DNA from: Symbiodinium natans
Lineage: Eukaryota; Sar; Dinophyceae; Suessiales; Symbiodiniaceae
Reading direction: 5' to 3'
Length of the DNA stretch: 64,000 nucleotides
NCBI GenBank assembly: GCA_905221605.1
Contig: CAJNDS010000846.1
Span: 231,001 to 295,000 of the forward strand
Part shown: in pieces, positions 30,753 through 41,033 of the stretch
How positions within the stretch are numbered: position 1 is the first letter of the stretch
Layout: the number at the start of each line of letters is the position of its first letter
Made by a program: the position numbers and the translations under genes
Notes under the pieces: generated by a model
The model's database searches: none
Seen by the model: the letters and a program-made list of their open reading frames with translations, nothing else
What the model was told of the DNA's origin: nothing

Positions 30753-31225
30753 TGGGGTTCCAGGTAGGGGACAAGGGAATTGAGGCCTACAAAGGATTGA
30801 GGGTGTATAGGGCTTTGGGCTTATGTAGAACGTTTGGTCGGCTGAGTTTGTGGCTTTTGGAAGTGTCTTGCTGAGAAGTGCGCGATCAATCGAGACCAGG
30901 GGAACCGACAAAAACTTTGCAGCAATCAGAATGGGTTGCTCTAGGAAGACAAGCGTGCATGCATGACCTCAGACGCTACCTAGACCAGGGTCACCGGGGA
31001 CTAAAACCCAAAGCGCTAAGAGCAACATCCCCAAACTCCAAGCCCTAAACCCTAAACCCTGCGCCCTATCATAGCTCTAGCAGCCCAACACCGTGCACCC
31101 CAAAACCTAAAGCTCCAAAAGCCCAAGCCCTAAAAGCCGCTGTTCAACCGCCCAGTGCAGGCTGAAGCTGCTTTTGGAGTTCCTGCTTCTCAAAGAGGCA
31201 GGGTCTTGGGGCGGTTGGGAGTTCC

Positions 31226-31385
31226 TATAACCCTAAACCTAAGCCCTAAACCCTAGACCCTAAACCCTAAACCCTAAACCCTGAACCCTAAACCCTAGAC
31301 CCTAAACCCTAAACCCAAAACTCTAACCCCTAAACCCTAAACCCCAACCTATGTATCCGAAAACCCGAAGCCCTAAACCCCCAAA
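31226..31385 (-). repeat. CCCTAAA array with CCCTAGA variants
   Basis: Variant units recur at spacing that hints at segmental copying. Confidence 0.85.
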
Positions 31386-31467
31386 CCCAGAAGCTGTGCG
31401 CCTCTTGCATCAAGTTCCAAAGATCGCTGAAGGGGCTGTCGGCCACCTTAACTTGGTGTTTGGGAGG

Positions 31468-31656
31468 CTTAGGGGTTTAGGGTTCAAGGGTTCAAGGGTT
31501 CAAGGGTTCAAAGGCTAGGGTTATAGGGCTAGGGTTAGAGGGTTAGAGGGTTATAGGGTTTAAGGTTTAGGGGCAAAGGGTTCAAGGGTTAGGGTTCTAG
31601 GGCTAGGGTTAGAGGGTTATAGGGTTGTAGGGTTTAAGGTTTAGGGTTTAGGGTCT
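31468..31656 (+). repeat. Array of GGGTTCAA/GGGTTAGA units with a 74-bp period
   Basis: CTAGGGTTAGAGGGTTA occurs at 31529 and 31603 in the same context. Confidence 0.82.
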
Positions 31657-31938
31657 AGGAGGACGCAAGGCTCACAGATTTGGGGGCAGGAGGTAACGGC
31701 ACGGAAGTATTGGTCGTCATCATCACCACGATACGTTATCGTCGTCGCCTCTCTTGCCATAGGCGTGAAATCTTCATGAGAAGACGAATAGAATACAAGT
31801 ACACCATCATCGCCATAATCATCATAGTCATCAATCACCGCTGCTACCACGATGCATGCCGACAAACAGATGACGACATACGCCCTGCAGTCAATCGCGT
31901 AGCTTGTAAGCCCCCGAACCCTAAAGAACTTAAGCCCT

Positions 31939-32039
31939 AAGGGTCCATGTACCTATATAGTATATACTTGGGCCCTAAAGCTACTATGTGGGAACCCCTT
32001 TAAGGCCCAAGTATATACGACATAGGTACATGGAGCCTT
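31939..32039. mobile_element. TIR family 2 element, copy d
   Basis: Near-perfect hairpin: AAGGGTCCATGTACCTA and TATATACTTGGGCC at the left; GGCCCAAGTATATA and TAGGTACATGGAGCCTT at the right. Confidence 0.78.
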
Positions 32040-32314
32040 CGGGTTAAACCCCTAAACCCTGAACAGCTCAAGCCGGGGAGTCCCGAGTGCCCCCAAGCCG
32101 AGCCTTGCATGTGTAGCCGAGAGCCCTGGGGCCCTGGGCTTTAGGGTTTAGGGTTTAGGGTTTACGGTGTTGGGTTTAGAGTAGAGGGTCTTAGTCTATG
32201 GGGTTTCAAGGTGAGTAGTCAACTCGTGGCGCTCTGGGCCCTGGGAGGCCGACAATCCCCGCAAGGGAGGGATCACGAGAGCCATGAAGCACCTAGGAGA
32301 CGGTTTCAGGAAAC

Positions 32315-32405
32315 CATGGGTTTAGGGTTTAGGGTTTCGGGTTTAGGGTTTAGGATTTGGGGTTTGGGGTTTTTGGGTTTAGGGTTTCGGGTTTAGGGTT
32401 TAGGG
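32315..32405 (+). repeat. TTTAGGG/TTTCGGG array
   Basis: Mixed units. Confidence 0.88.
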
Positions 32406-32886
32406 TACAACGACGCACCGACGTCCTACAGTATCTGGTGCAGTTTCAGGGTTTGGGGCTCTTGCTTCCCAGCGGGTTTAAAAGTGCTTTGGGGAGTTTG
32501 GGGCCTTGAGGCATTAGGGTCCAGGGTTTCGGGAGTCCGAAATCAGGGTGTAGCAGTTTAGGGCTTAGGGTTTGTAAGTTTATGGCTTAGGGTTGAGGTG
32601 GCGAGGTTGCTGGAAAGAATTGAGCTGAATAGATATGATCATGTCAGGCCAAGTCTGTGCATCAGGGCAGTTTCCCAAGTGGGGGTTACTCCTAACGTAC
32701 CCCAACATACTCTAAGCCCGATTGTTGATAGGATCACCTCCAAAAGGTTACCCCAACTTCGGAAGCCCACATAAATAGACAGCAGGTGGATTTCGGCAAA
32801 AAAAGAAGGTACGATATGCAGTTTACAGGTGGCGTTGCGGGCGCTACGACCAAAACTAAATGTTACATACGCTTAGGAGTGGGGCC

Positions 32887-32995
32887 CATACGGGAATCTA
32901 CGAAAATAGGGGACCCCAATTTGGATCCCCGACTAGTAGGATTCCTTTACAATTCAGACCCCAACAAGGTACCCCTAATTTAGGAAACCCCCATA
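32887..32995. mobile_element. TIR family 3 element, intact copy
   Basis: The left end reads CTACGAAAATAGGGGACCCC and the right end GGTACCCCTAATTTAGGAAA, which are partly complementary inverted. The middle has ACTAGTAGGATTCC. Confidence 0.7.
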
Positions 32996-33119
32996 CAGCT
33001 TGAGTTTTCCTTTCCTACTTCGTCACCCCAAGAGAACTGAATGTCAATGAAGGACCGTAGGGTTTAGATAAGGTTTGAGACCTTGAGCTTCTTCACGATC
33101 GACGAGGCCTTTTGTGGGC

Positions 33120-33185
33120 TAACCCTAAACCCTAAACCCTAAACCCTAAACCCTAAACCCTAAACCCTAAACCCTAAACCCTAAA
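33120..33185 (-). repeat. Telomere-like array, CCCTAAA, perfect
   Basis: Nine exact units. Confidence 0.93.
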
Positions 33186-33238
33186 GCCTTTCCGGAGACT
33201 CAAGAACCCAGCAAATCTAGGGTTTTGGGGCTTAGTTG

Positions 33239-33289
33239 TTGGGATGTTCCCCCTTGTACTAACAGTCCTTAGTATCGTACCGCCTCTAG
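33239..33289. mobile_element. TIR family 1 half-element, copy e
   Basis: Only the left TIR and about 20 bp of interior remain. CTAGGGTTTTGGG lies just before (about 33218) and again at the break (about 33286), so the other half may have been lost by recombination between direct repeats. Confidence 0.65.
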
Positions 33290-33342
33290 GGTTTTGGGCC
33301 AGTTCAAGTTCAAGTTCTTGGGGTCCAAGGCTTTAGGGCCTG

Positions 33343-33448
33343 TTTAGGGTTCAGGGGTTAGGGGTTAGGGGTTAGGGTTAGGGTTTAGGGTTTAGGGTTT
33401 AGGATTTAGGATTTAGGGTTTAGGGTTTAGGGTTTAGGGTTTAGGGTA
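33343..33448 (+). repeat. TTTAGGG array
   Basis: Starts GGGGTTA units and becomes exact TTTAGGG. Confidence 0.9.
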
Positions 33449-33550
33449 ACTGTGGGAGTGGGGCGCTCCAGCAACCCCTCCCCGACTACGCCCTCAAGCC
33501 AAGAGGTGCTCTTTGGCACCCTGTGACTGGTTGACTTCCCCAAGAAAAGG

Positions 33551-33672
33551 AACCCCAAACCCCTCAAACCCTAAACCCTCAACCCTAAACCCTGAAACCC
33601 TAAACCCTGAAACCCTAAACCCTCAACCCTAAACCCTGAAACCCTAAACCCTGAAACCCTAAACCCTAAACC
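33551..33672 (-). repeat. CCCTAAA/CCCTGAAA array with a 44-bp higher-order unit
   Basis: The module CCCTCAA, CCCTAAA, CCCTGAAA, CCCTAAA, CCCTGAAA, CCCTAAA occurs twice. Confidence 0.88.
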
Positions 33673-33891
33673 ATCACAAAAAGGGCCCCAAAAAACCAAA
33701 CGCACCCATCATGCGAGGTCCCGACTGCGGTGCTCGCTCCCATAGATCGGCCCCACACACCCACCTCGGGTTGAAGTTTTAGGGTTTAGGGTTTAGGGTT
33801 TCGGGTTTAGGGTTTAAGTTCAATTCTAGCTATTCTGTGAGCTCCAAGTGTTCAAACGCCGAGAACTATACATCCAGCACCCAGTTCAGTA

Positions 33892-34274
33892 TTAGGCCAA
33901 AAACCTATGAAACCCAGTGTGGAAGGTTATGGTCCCGGCGCGCGTGTAGCCGCGCTTCTCACGGAGATTTTGGATCACCTTGGCAGACTGTGAATGCGAG
34001 CAATCGCCGGAGAAGCAGTTGGCTATAGCCGATTGAGTTGAGGTTTTATGGTTCGGGGGTTGGGGCGAAGGGTTCGGGGTTAATCCCAAGCCTTGTAGAC
34101 CTCGAACCTGGCAGTCAACAAGGCTTTCGTGAAAACGGCCTCCAAGCAAGTATTGTACATCGCTTGAGAAATCAGGCACATTTGACACAGGCATGAGTGG
34201 AACCGGAGGTGAGAATGCGAAAAATGTTCATGAGGGTCGCCTGACATTAATGACTTCATGCTTGCGGGACTCAT
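33892..34274 (-). CDS. Candidate two-exon gene, product unknown
   Basis: ATG at 34274 opens a frame to 34080 (MSPASMKSLMSGDPHEHF...). If a GC donor at 34091-34090 (after ...ARFEVYK) is joined to an acceptor CACAG at 33988, the frame continues as SAKVIQNLREKRGYTRAG and stops at 33892, giving about 92 aa from exons of 183 and 96 nt and a 104-bp intron. The intron holds degenerate CCCTAAA-like repeat. The region is free of arrays otherwise. No domain is recognised; frames of this size can occur by chance, so this rests on composition and the neat splice. Confidence 0.28.
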
Positions 34275-34557
34275 CCGCTATCCTTATCGCATGGTTCTTC
34301 CTGCAACTATCCCGTAGTCAGAGCTGAACCACCTCGTTGACACTCACAGCGAGTGAAGATGACTGCGCAACATGTCAAAACAGAGGCGAATCGCTCCGGG
34401 CTAGACTGATCAGGGCAAATTTCATAGGGCCTATCCAGCTAGAATGCCTTATTTGGGGGGCTAACATATGATTCTGTGTAGGGATTCCGAGGGGAGAGTA
34501 TCGGGGATCATGTAGGCTCCTGTGCCAGGCTGTGGCTTTGAGGCTGAGGGCCTTCTG

Positions 34558-34679
34558 GGAGGTTCATGGGTAATCCTGAAACTGGGTTAAAATGGAGGTA
34601 AGTAACTTTAGGTACAACTGGCTGTGACCCTATTTTGGGGGGTAGATATAACTCTACGTCTTACCAGCCATGAACCTCC
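34558..34679. mobile_element. TIR element, single copy plus a possible relic at 49390-49486
   Basis: GGAGGTTCATGG and CCATGAACCTCC are perfect inverted ends. The inner TTTTGGGGGGTAGAT resembles the reverse complement of 49440-49452, which also ends GCATGAACCTCCAAGTA. Confidence 0.55.
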
Positions 34680-34720
34680 AAGTACATACTGTGAGCGCCG
34701 TAAAAATTAAAATGGGGTTG

Positions 34721-34721
<1 letters not shown>

Positions 34722-34750
<29 letters not shown>
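34722..34750 (+). repeat. G-tract, 29 G
   Basis: Longest pure G-run in the window. Confidence 0.97.
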
Positions 34751-34751
<1 letters not shown>

Positions 34752-34964
34752 TATTCTAGTAGAATTATAAAGGGTCTATAAGGGAATACGATTAGTAACT
34801 ATTTCGAACCCCTATATTAGGCCTGCAGCTCCAAGGAAAGAAGCCTTGTTTTCTCTGAGGCGCTGCGGCGAGGTCGTCGCGCTCGAAGTAGCCCAAAGAA
34901 ACATAGTCGCCGCCACTCATGCCTTCAAGGTGGTTTAGGGGTGCCTCTAGGGCTTCCCCTAAAC

Positions 34965-35060
34965 CCCTCAACCCGAAACCCTAAACCCCAAACCCTAAAA
35001 CCTAAACCCCAAACCCTAAACCCTAAACCCCAAACCCTAAACCCCTGTGGGGTTTAGGGT
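34965..35060. repeat. CCCTAAA/CCCCAAA array meeting GGGGTTTAGGG
   Basis: The C-to-G junction CCCTAAACCCCTGTGGGG lies at about 35037-35054. Confidence 0.83.
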
Positions 35061-35103
35061 GTGAGGTTTAGTCTGTTGCGCTAGGGGATCATCGGGTTCA
35101 GTG

Positions 35104-35127
35104 CCTCTTCCTAAATTTAGGAAGAGG
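35104..35127. other. Perfect 24-bp palindrome
   Basis: Half-site CCTCTTCCTAAA is followed directly by its reverse complement. Confidence 0.9.
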
Positions 35128-35529
35128 TCACAGCAGCACATAAGGACTGAATCTTAAAAACCGTAAGCCCTAAACCCTTGCACGCTTTGAAAGGGTTCCT
35201 GGGCAACTATGGGTTTAGGGTTTAGGGTTTTTGGGTTGCAAGCAAACCAAATAAGGCCCTAAACGCCCCTACTCCAGCCGCACCAATAATTTAATTTGTC
35301 AATCCTGGCGGTCGCTGCTGGACTCCCAGTAGCTTATTCGTCTGCCGGGTTGGCATTCTGAGTCCTAACACCCTGCACCCTAAACCGGTTTAGGGGTTTA
35401 GGGATGTTGGGTTTAGGTGTTTATGGGTATAGGGTTGACGGGTTGATGGGAAGCTTTTGGCTTACGTAGGGCCCGCCTGAGCCAGCGAAGTCGAAGCAGC
35501 AAACCGCGATGTTCAACGGGAGGAAGCAG

Positions 35530-35692
35530 TAGACCTCGATTTGGGGTCTACTTTCTAAGAAATGTTCAACATACCCCTCGAGCAGACCCATGAAAAGAAA
35601 TCAAGGGCCTTCCTTAAATTCTCCTTTTTTATAGATTAAGGGGAATGGGTTTGGGGTATGTTGAATTATGCTTAGAGATTTGGGGTTTACTA
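35530..35692. mobile_element. Long imperfect inverted repeat, element-like
   Basis: ATTTGGGGTCTACTTTCTAA with GTTCAACATACCCC at the left pairs with GGGGTATGTTGAAT and GATTTGGGGTTTACTACC at the right (partly direct, partly inverted). The centre is AT-rich. Confidence 0.5.
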
Positions 35693-35797
35693 CCCTAGTC
35701 ACAACAAGGGAAAGCGTATGCCACGCACGCATACCACCCAATTTCCCGGCGCAAGTTCTACATGGGTGAGAAGACTCCTACTTTTAAGACCTGAACC

Positions 35798-36064
35798 ATG
35801 TGTGGCAGCTTCTTCGTGTTTCTGTGTATTCCTCCACTTCTTTGTGCTGTCCTCAGTCTCCTGGTCTTCGCCCTTCTTCCGTTAATGGCGCACTCCTGTC
35901 TAACGAGCCTCTTGTCTCAGCACCTCCACCAACCCACCACTAACATGCCTGGGACAACGTTCGAAGTATGCAAAGGCTGGGACGGCTGTCCTGAGCAGTC
36001 AACATTCTCTGTGGGAGCACCACGGCGAGAAGAAAAAGGCGCAGTGACGGGGTCTATAGCATGA
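35798..36064 (+). CDS. Hypothetical 88-aa ORF with N-terminal hydrophobic segment
   Basis: ATG at 35798. Residues about 4-33 are strongly hydrophobic (FFVFLCIPPLLCAVLSLLVF then ALLPLMA), suiting a signal anchor or two close membrane passes. The C-terminal part is polar. A minus-strand frame of 143 codons overlaps from 36348 to 35917, so the coding strand is uncertain. At 35983 the sequence ...TTCGAAGTATGCAAAG then GCTGGGA resembles the proposed donor at 34091 on the other strand. Confidence 0.25.
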   Translation: MCGSFFVFLCIPPLLCAVLSLLVFALLPLMAHSCLTSLLSQHLHQPTTNMPGTTFEVCKGWDGCPEQSTFSVGAPRREEKGAVTGSIA

Positions 36065-36348
36065 ACACCCATCGTCAGGCAGCATTTCGCTTGGCAATGT
36101 GGTTTGCCTTGCTTTGGCCTGACTGCATCCTTCGAACAAGCAGCCTTAGCTTCTGGAAGCCCACGAGATCGCAGGAGGCTTTGCAGATCTGACGAGACTG
36201 TCCCGGAAATTGGGTGCAACACGGATCCCCCGCAAGACTCCGCGTCACACCCAATTTCCGGCCCGGGTGTTGTTGGAGGGGGGCTTTGGGGGGGCGGGGC
36301 GGTGGGTGGGGGGATGTATGACAATGTATGAGCAGGAGCAGGGGGCAA
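35917..36348 (-). CDS. Hypothetical 143-codon frame, product unknown
   Basis: Open frame with a Pro-rich start and a middle reading SDLQSLLRSRGLPEAKAACS. It has no clear ATG at its upstream end and overlaps an opposite-strand frame. It lies in an array-free stretch of about 1 kb, which makes a gene more plausible here than elsewhere, but only one of the two strands can be the main coding strand. Confidence 0.2.
   Translation of the reverse strand: MPPAPAHTLSYIPPPTAPPPQSPPPTTPGPEIGCDAESCGGSVLHPISGTVSSDLQSLLRSRGLPEAKAACSKDAVRPKQGKPHCQAKCCLTMGVHAIDPVTAPFSSRRGAPTENVDCSGQPSQPLHTSNVVPGMLVVGWWRC
36202..36261. other. Inverted repeat, 14-bp arms
   Basis: CCGGAAATTGGGTG (36203-36216) and CACCCAATTTCCGG (36248-36261) flank a 31-bp loop. 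Confidence 0.85.
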
Positions 36349-36349
36349 A

Positions 36350-37035
36350 GATGGAGCGCAGGATGGCTGTAGGAGGTTGGAGGAATTTCGACCCCTGCAG
36401 TGTCTTGGACCCTGAGCTCTTTTCAGCCACTACGTGGACGTGACACCTCTCAAAGGAGGGCTGCGCTCCCAATATGATCTGCTGCGCGTAGGAGAAATCT
36501 TGAAGCGTACTCTCATGGGAATCTACGGAAGTTGAGCTTTCAAACGTAGGGGTTCTGTGATGTTCTGTGAGAAGATCATGATGAAAGCTATTTTCATGTA
36601 ATAGTTCTTTTTCTGGAGGATCCGGCACCCGCGACTATGTAGAACCTGCTGCAAGACCTGCAGCAATGACTTAAGACAAGGAGTTTTTTCCAGAACTTGC
36701 GCCTGCAGTGCGGAAACTGGGTGGCAAGCGAGGGTGGGCTACGGATTCCCTTAGAAACAACAAACAAACAAACACCATGAACCCTAAACACAAAAAAAAG
36801 ACCCCAGACCCTGAACTACACAGCAAACAAAAACCCAAACCCCACCTCCCCGCAAGCCCAAAAAACCCAGAAAGCCCAAGCCCCTAAGGACGCTGAATTA
36901 AGGTTTACAGGGTTAGGTAGTTCCTAGCTTGTGGGCCGTATATAGGCTTCTCTAAGGGGTATGTAGGGAAACCGAAGGTTAGATAAGGGTTATGTGACGG
37001 GTATACGGGGAAAACGACCTACCTGAAAAGGCCCT
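36350..37035. other. Unassigned, array-free sequence
   Basis: Short frames on both strands; 36895-37030 has AT-rich element-like character without clear TIRs. Confidence 0.45.
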
Positions 37036-38330
37036 AGATTCAACCCTAAACGCTTAACCCTAAACCCTAAACCCTAAACCCTTAACCCTTAACCCTAAAC
37101 CCTAAACCCTAAAACCCCAAACTCTTGGAGCCCGTAAGGGCCTTTCAAGGCCGTAAACCAAGGGACTCGGAGACTCTAAACCCTTCAAAAGCCCTTCAAA
37201 AGCCCTTAATCCCTCACCCCTAATACGAAGCCCCCCCCCCCCTTCCCTGTTATTCTGAAATTCGCCTCGGCCGGATTGTTTTTTTAAATAGGAGGGGCCT
37301 AAAGCTAAAGACCTGAAATCCGAGGCCTGACCCCCCAGGGCTCAACTCGAGGGCAGAGGCCTTCAACCACAGGGTTTAGGGCTTAGCCCCCGAAACCCAA
37401 ACTAAACCCTCTGAGCCTTGGGCTCAACCCCCCCCATTCTCAAGCAAGTTTAGTATTGGGCTGGCCGGGAGGGTACGGGGAATATCATTTGAAATTAGGG
37501 TGGGGTTTAGTAGTAGGGGGAAGGGATTAAATTCCACCCTTAAACAACCGTTTAAAACGCCAAAATTGAAATGACCCCAAGGGTGCCTGGAAGCCCTGAA
37601 CCCTAAGAAGCCTCAGTCTCAGGGCCCAGCCTGTAGGAAGGCATCCAGCCGTGAGCAAGCGTTTCCGTGGCAGCACACGACCTTAGGGTTTAGGGTTTAG
37701 GGCTTTGGGGGTTTAGGGTTTGAGGGTGTTGAGGGCTGAGGGGGTTAGAGCTTTAGGGCTTAGGGTTTAGGATTTAGGGCTTAGGGCTGAGGGAGTTTAG
37801 GGGCTTCGGAGTTAGTGCCGGGGTGCTTCGGTTTGAGGGCTTTTTTAAGGCATCCGAGGATCCAGGTCCTGCAAGGACCCCAATAACCCTAAACCCTAAA
37901 CCTAGACCCCTAAACTCTAAACCCTAAACCGTGGCTCTGCCATTGATACGGTCGCTGGCCTCCTTTAAAGGAGTCTGATGTATGGGCCATTCATTTGTAT
38001 AGGGTATCTAAGGGGTTTACGAGGGGTACCCTTGTAAGGGCCCACATTAAGGGAAGACGCACCAAACCCCAAACCCGAAACCCGAAACCCGAAACCCTAA
38101 ATCCGAAACCCCAAACCCTAAACCCCAAACCCTAAACCCCAAATCCTAAGGTTACGACTCCTTGGGTTCAGGGCTTCGGCTTGATGGCTCGAACTTCCAG
38201 TCGAGTCGCCCGAAGGCCCTAGTTTGGGTTTAGGGTTTAGGGTTTAGGGTTTAGGATTTAGGATTTAGGGTTTAGGGTTTAGGGTTTAGCGTTTAAAGTT
38301 TAGGGTTTAGGCTTTAGGGTTTAGGCCTAG
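37036..38330. repeat. Cluster of telomere-like arrays in alternating orientation
   Basis: CCCTAAA at 37036-37115, TTTAGGG at 37683-37810, CCCTAAA at 37885-37930, CCCGAAA/CCCCAAA at 38062-38150 and TTTAGGG at 38226-38330. Unique sequence between is unassigned. Confidence 0.82.
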
Positions 38331-38966
38331 CCTAAGCCCCAAGCTCAGGAATACTCTTATCTCTTCGCCCCCAACTCGACAGTCCCCTGCCCTGTGAAGC
38401 TGCACCTGAACCCCCCCACAGGCTCCCTGAAAACCTGCCAAAGACCCCTAAACGCTCAAGGTTTATCGGGTTTTGGGTGTAAAGGTCCTGAACTCCTGGA
38501 CCCCATACTTACACCTGAAGGTCTCTAAATCCCTGACACCAACATATTTCGAAGAAGACCCAAAAAGCGAATCTGCCAGAAGCCGCGTCCGGGATCCGGG
38601 CAACCGCCTTCTCATCGGTTTTGGCCGCGTGTGCCCTTGGCCGCAGAGTGCTTAGGAAGTAGCTGAGGATGTAGAGTTGAGGGCTTAAGGTTTACCTTTG
38701 GGCTCGTAAGGTAGTTGTGGAGTTTGAGGGTTCAGTGATTTCAGAGCTTGTGAAGGTTTTAAGCTTTATAGGAAAGGTTGAGGGGCTCAGGGTTTACAGG
38801 CTGTTCAGGTGTTGAAGGCTTTAGGAGTACGCATGGGAGGCTTATTGAACTTGTACCGTACGCACAGTCAGCTTGCAAGCCAATATTCAGTAAAGTTAGG
38901 CGCATGCCATTTGTATAGGGAAGGAGACCGGCGGAGCTTAGGTCTTCAGTGCTTTGGCAATGACGT

Positions 38967-39085
38967 CGTGGGTTTGGGGTTCAAGGTTTAGGGTTTAGGG
39001 TTTAGGGTTTCGGGTTTAGGGTTCAGGGTTTAGGGTTTAGGGTCCGTGACTGTAGAACCCCCTAAACCCGAAACCCTAAACCGAG
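38967..39085. repeat. TTTAGGG array followed by CCCTAAA units
   Basis: A G-rich + strand to 39045, then C-rich after a 12-bp spacer. Confidence 0.85.
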
Positions 39086-39134
39086 TGAATGCCCCTCCAA
39101 CTCCCTGCAAGCCCCCGGATCTCCGACGAACAGA

Positions 39135-39600
39135 GAACCACTAAACCCTAAAAGCCCTAAACACCCTAAACGCCCCGAAGGCCCTAAAAACTCGAAAAAC
39201 CCTGAACACCATTAAAAAAAACCTAAAAACCCTAAAACCCTAAAAATCCTGAAAGCCCTAAACACCAAAAACAAAACCCTAAAAAGCCTTAAAACCCTAA
39301 AACCCTAAAAATCCTGAAAGCCCTAAACACCAAAAACAAAACCCTAAAAAGCCTTAAAACCCTTAACCAAAAACCCCAAAAAACCCAAAAACCCTAAAAA
39401 CCCTGAAAACCCTAGAAACCCTGAAACCCCTAAAACCCTAAAAACCCTAACAATCCTAACAGCCCTAAACACCAAACACAAAACCCAAAAGAAACCTTAA
39501 AACCCTAAACGCCCCCAAAACCCCAAAAAACCCTAGAAAACCCTAGCAAACCCTAAACACCCTAAAAACCCTAAACCCTCACAACCCCTAAAACCCCGGA
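39135..39600 (-). repeat. Long A-rich variant array, CCCTAAAAA/CCCTAAAA, with a 64-bp tandem repeat
   Basis: Nearly 470 bp of CCCTA(3-5) units. AATCCTGAAAGCCCTAAACA occurs at about 39245 and 39309 in identical context. Confidence 0.88.
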
Positions 39601-39690
39601 AGCACTAAGTCCTCGGCGGATTCTCGGGCTCGAAGATGGTACACACCAAAGTCAGGCCCCGCCTCGGTCTATATGGGGATCCTACAGAGC

Positions 39691-39830
39691 TGTAGGTTTA
39701 GGGTTTAGGGTTTAGGGTTTAGGGCTTAGGGTTTAGGGTTTAGGGTTTAGGGTTTAGGGTTTAGGGTTTAGGGTTTAGGGTTTAGGGTTTAGGGTTTGGG
39801 GGGCAGCGGGTTTAGGGTTTAGGGGGCTTC
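39691..39830 (+). repeat. Long TTTAGGG array
   Basis: About 15 units; TTTAGGG resumes in patches to 39900. Confidence 0.93.
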
Positions 39831-40134
39831 GGGTTTGAGGTTTAGGTTTCGGTTTCGGGGGGTTTTAGGATTTAGGGATTTGACAGATTAAGGGTTTAGG
39901 AGCCCTAGCTTAGCTTTCTCCGGGTTTGAGTACGTAGGGTTTGAGGGATAGACGTTGATATTCAGCGTTTTGGCCTCAAAACGCCTAAACCCTAAACCTC
40001 AAAAGCCGAAACAAAATTTGGGATCTGGAAAGTCTGGTAGAGTCCTTCGGCACTCTCTTTTGCGAGGTGTGCGGAGCGCGGCTTCTTTGAGCGAATTGAG
40101 GGGACACGCCCTGGTTCAGCATCACCGAAACTCA

Positions 40135-40440
40135 AAAACCCCAAACCACGAAAACCCCAAGCCCATACCTCCTAGACCCTAAGCCATCAACCTTAACCCC
40201 TTAATCCTGAACCCCCTAAGCCTTAATTAAGCTCCAAACCTTCAACCTAGACTGAGCTCCTAAGCCCTAAGCCCTATGCCCTAAGCCCTTACGCCCGAAA
40301 CCGAAGCCCTAAATCCCCTAGGACCTGAACCTCAAATCCCTAAATCCAACAACCTAAAACACCCTGACCCTACGACCTTAAGCCCCCAAACCCTTAAGCC
40401 CCAGGAGAGGCCCTACACCTTCCACCCTGAACCTCGGCTC
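40135..40440 (-). repeat. Degenerate CCCTAAG/CCCTTAA sequence
   Basis: Weak, heavily mutated array. Confidence 0.65.
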
Positions 40441-40583
40441 CCACTCAAGCATCCGCAATGTTCAACGAGTCATCTTCAACTCCTTCCAGACCTGAGCTGC
40501 GATTCCGGGGGTCCCCCACCCAGAAGCCCTTCATAGGGCTCTGAGGATTCTTTGGGGGAGTAGATGGGAGTAGATGGGAGTAG

Positions 40584-40634
40584 GTAGTGGTAGTGGTCCT
40601 GGTCGCGGTCGCGGTCGTGGTCGCTGTGGTAGTG

Positions 40635-40732
<98 letters not shown>

Positions 40733-40775
40733 AGCAGCAGCAGTAGCTGTAGCAGGAGCAGCCACAGCAGCAGCC
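40584..40775 (+). repeat. Trinucleotide repeat: GTC/GGTCGC, then GTA, GTC, GCA
   Basis: GTA about 15 times (40635-40680), then GTC about 17 times (40681-40731), then GCA-like. Poly-Val, poly-Ser/Arg, poly-Thr and poly-Leu frames through it are low-complexity artefacts. Confidence 0.95.
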
Positions 40776-40962
40776 GGGTCCAGGGTAAACCCACCTTGCA
40801 GAGCTGTGGATACACTCTTGGCTAGGCTCCCGCTTGCTACCAGCGAAGGAGGCGCATCATACGTTGCTCATCCTAGAAATTGCAAGTTTATTACCGTTTA
40901 TACCATCACAGAGATCCATCCCCCACCCCGAAACACTACATTCCTAAACGCCCGTCCCAGAA

Positions 40963-41033
40963 GTGGGCGTTTACGAAAAGAAGGAAAATAGAATTCCCTT
41001 ATCCGGTATCCCTAATTTGGGAAACCCCCAAGT
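40963..41033. mobile_element. TIR family 3 element, internally deleted
   Basis: Both ends are kept (CGTTTACGAAAAGAAGG; CCCTAATTTGGGAAACCCCC) with most of the interior missing. Confidence 0.5.

Noticed and set aside
40445-40991. Poly-Val, poly-Thr, poly-Ser/Arg and poly-Leu frames
   Set aside because: Trinucleotide repeats are open in all frames; there is no flanking coding evidence.
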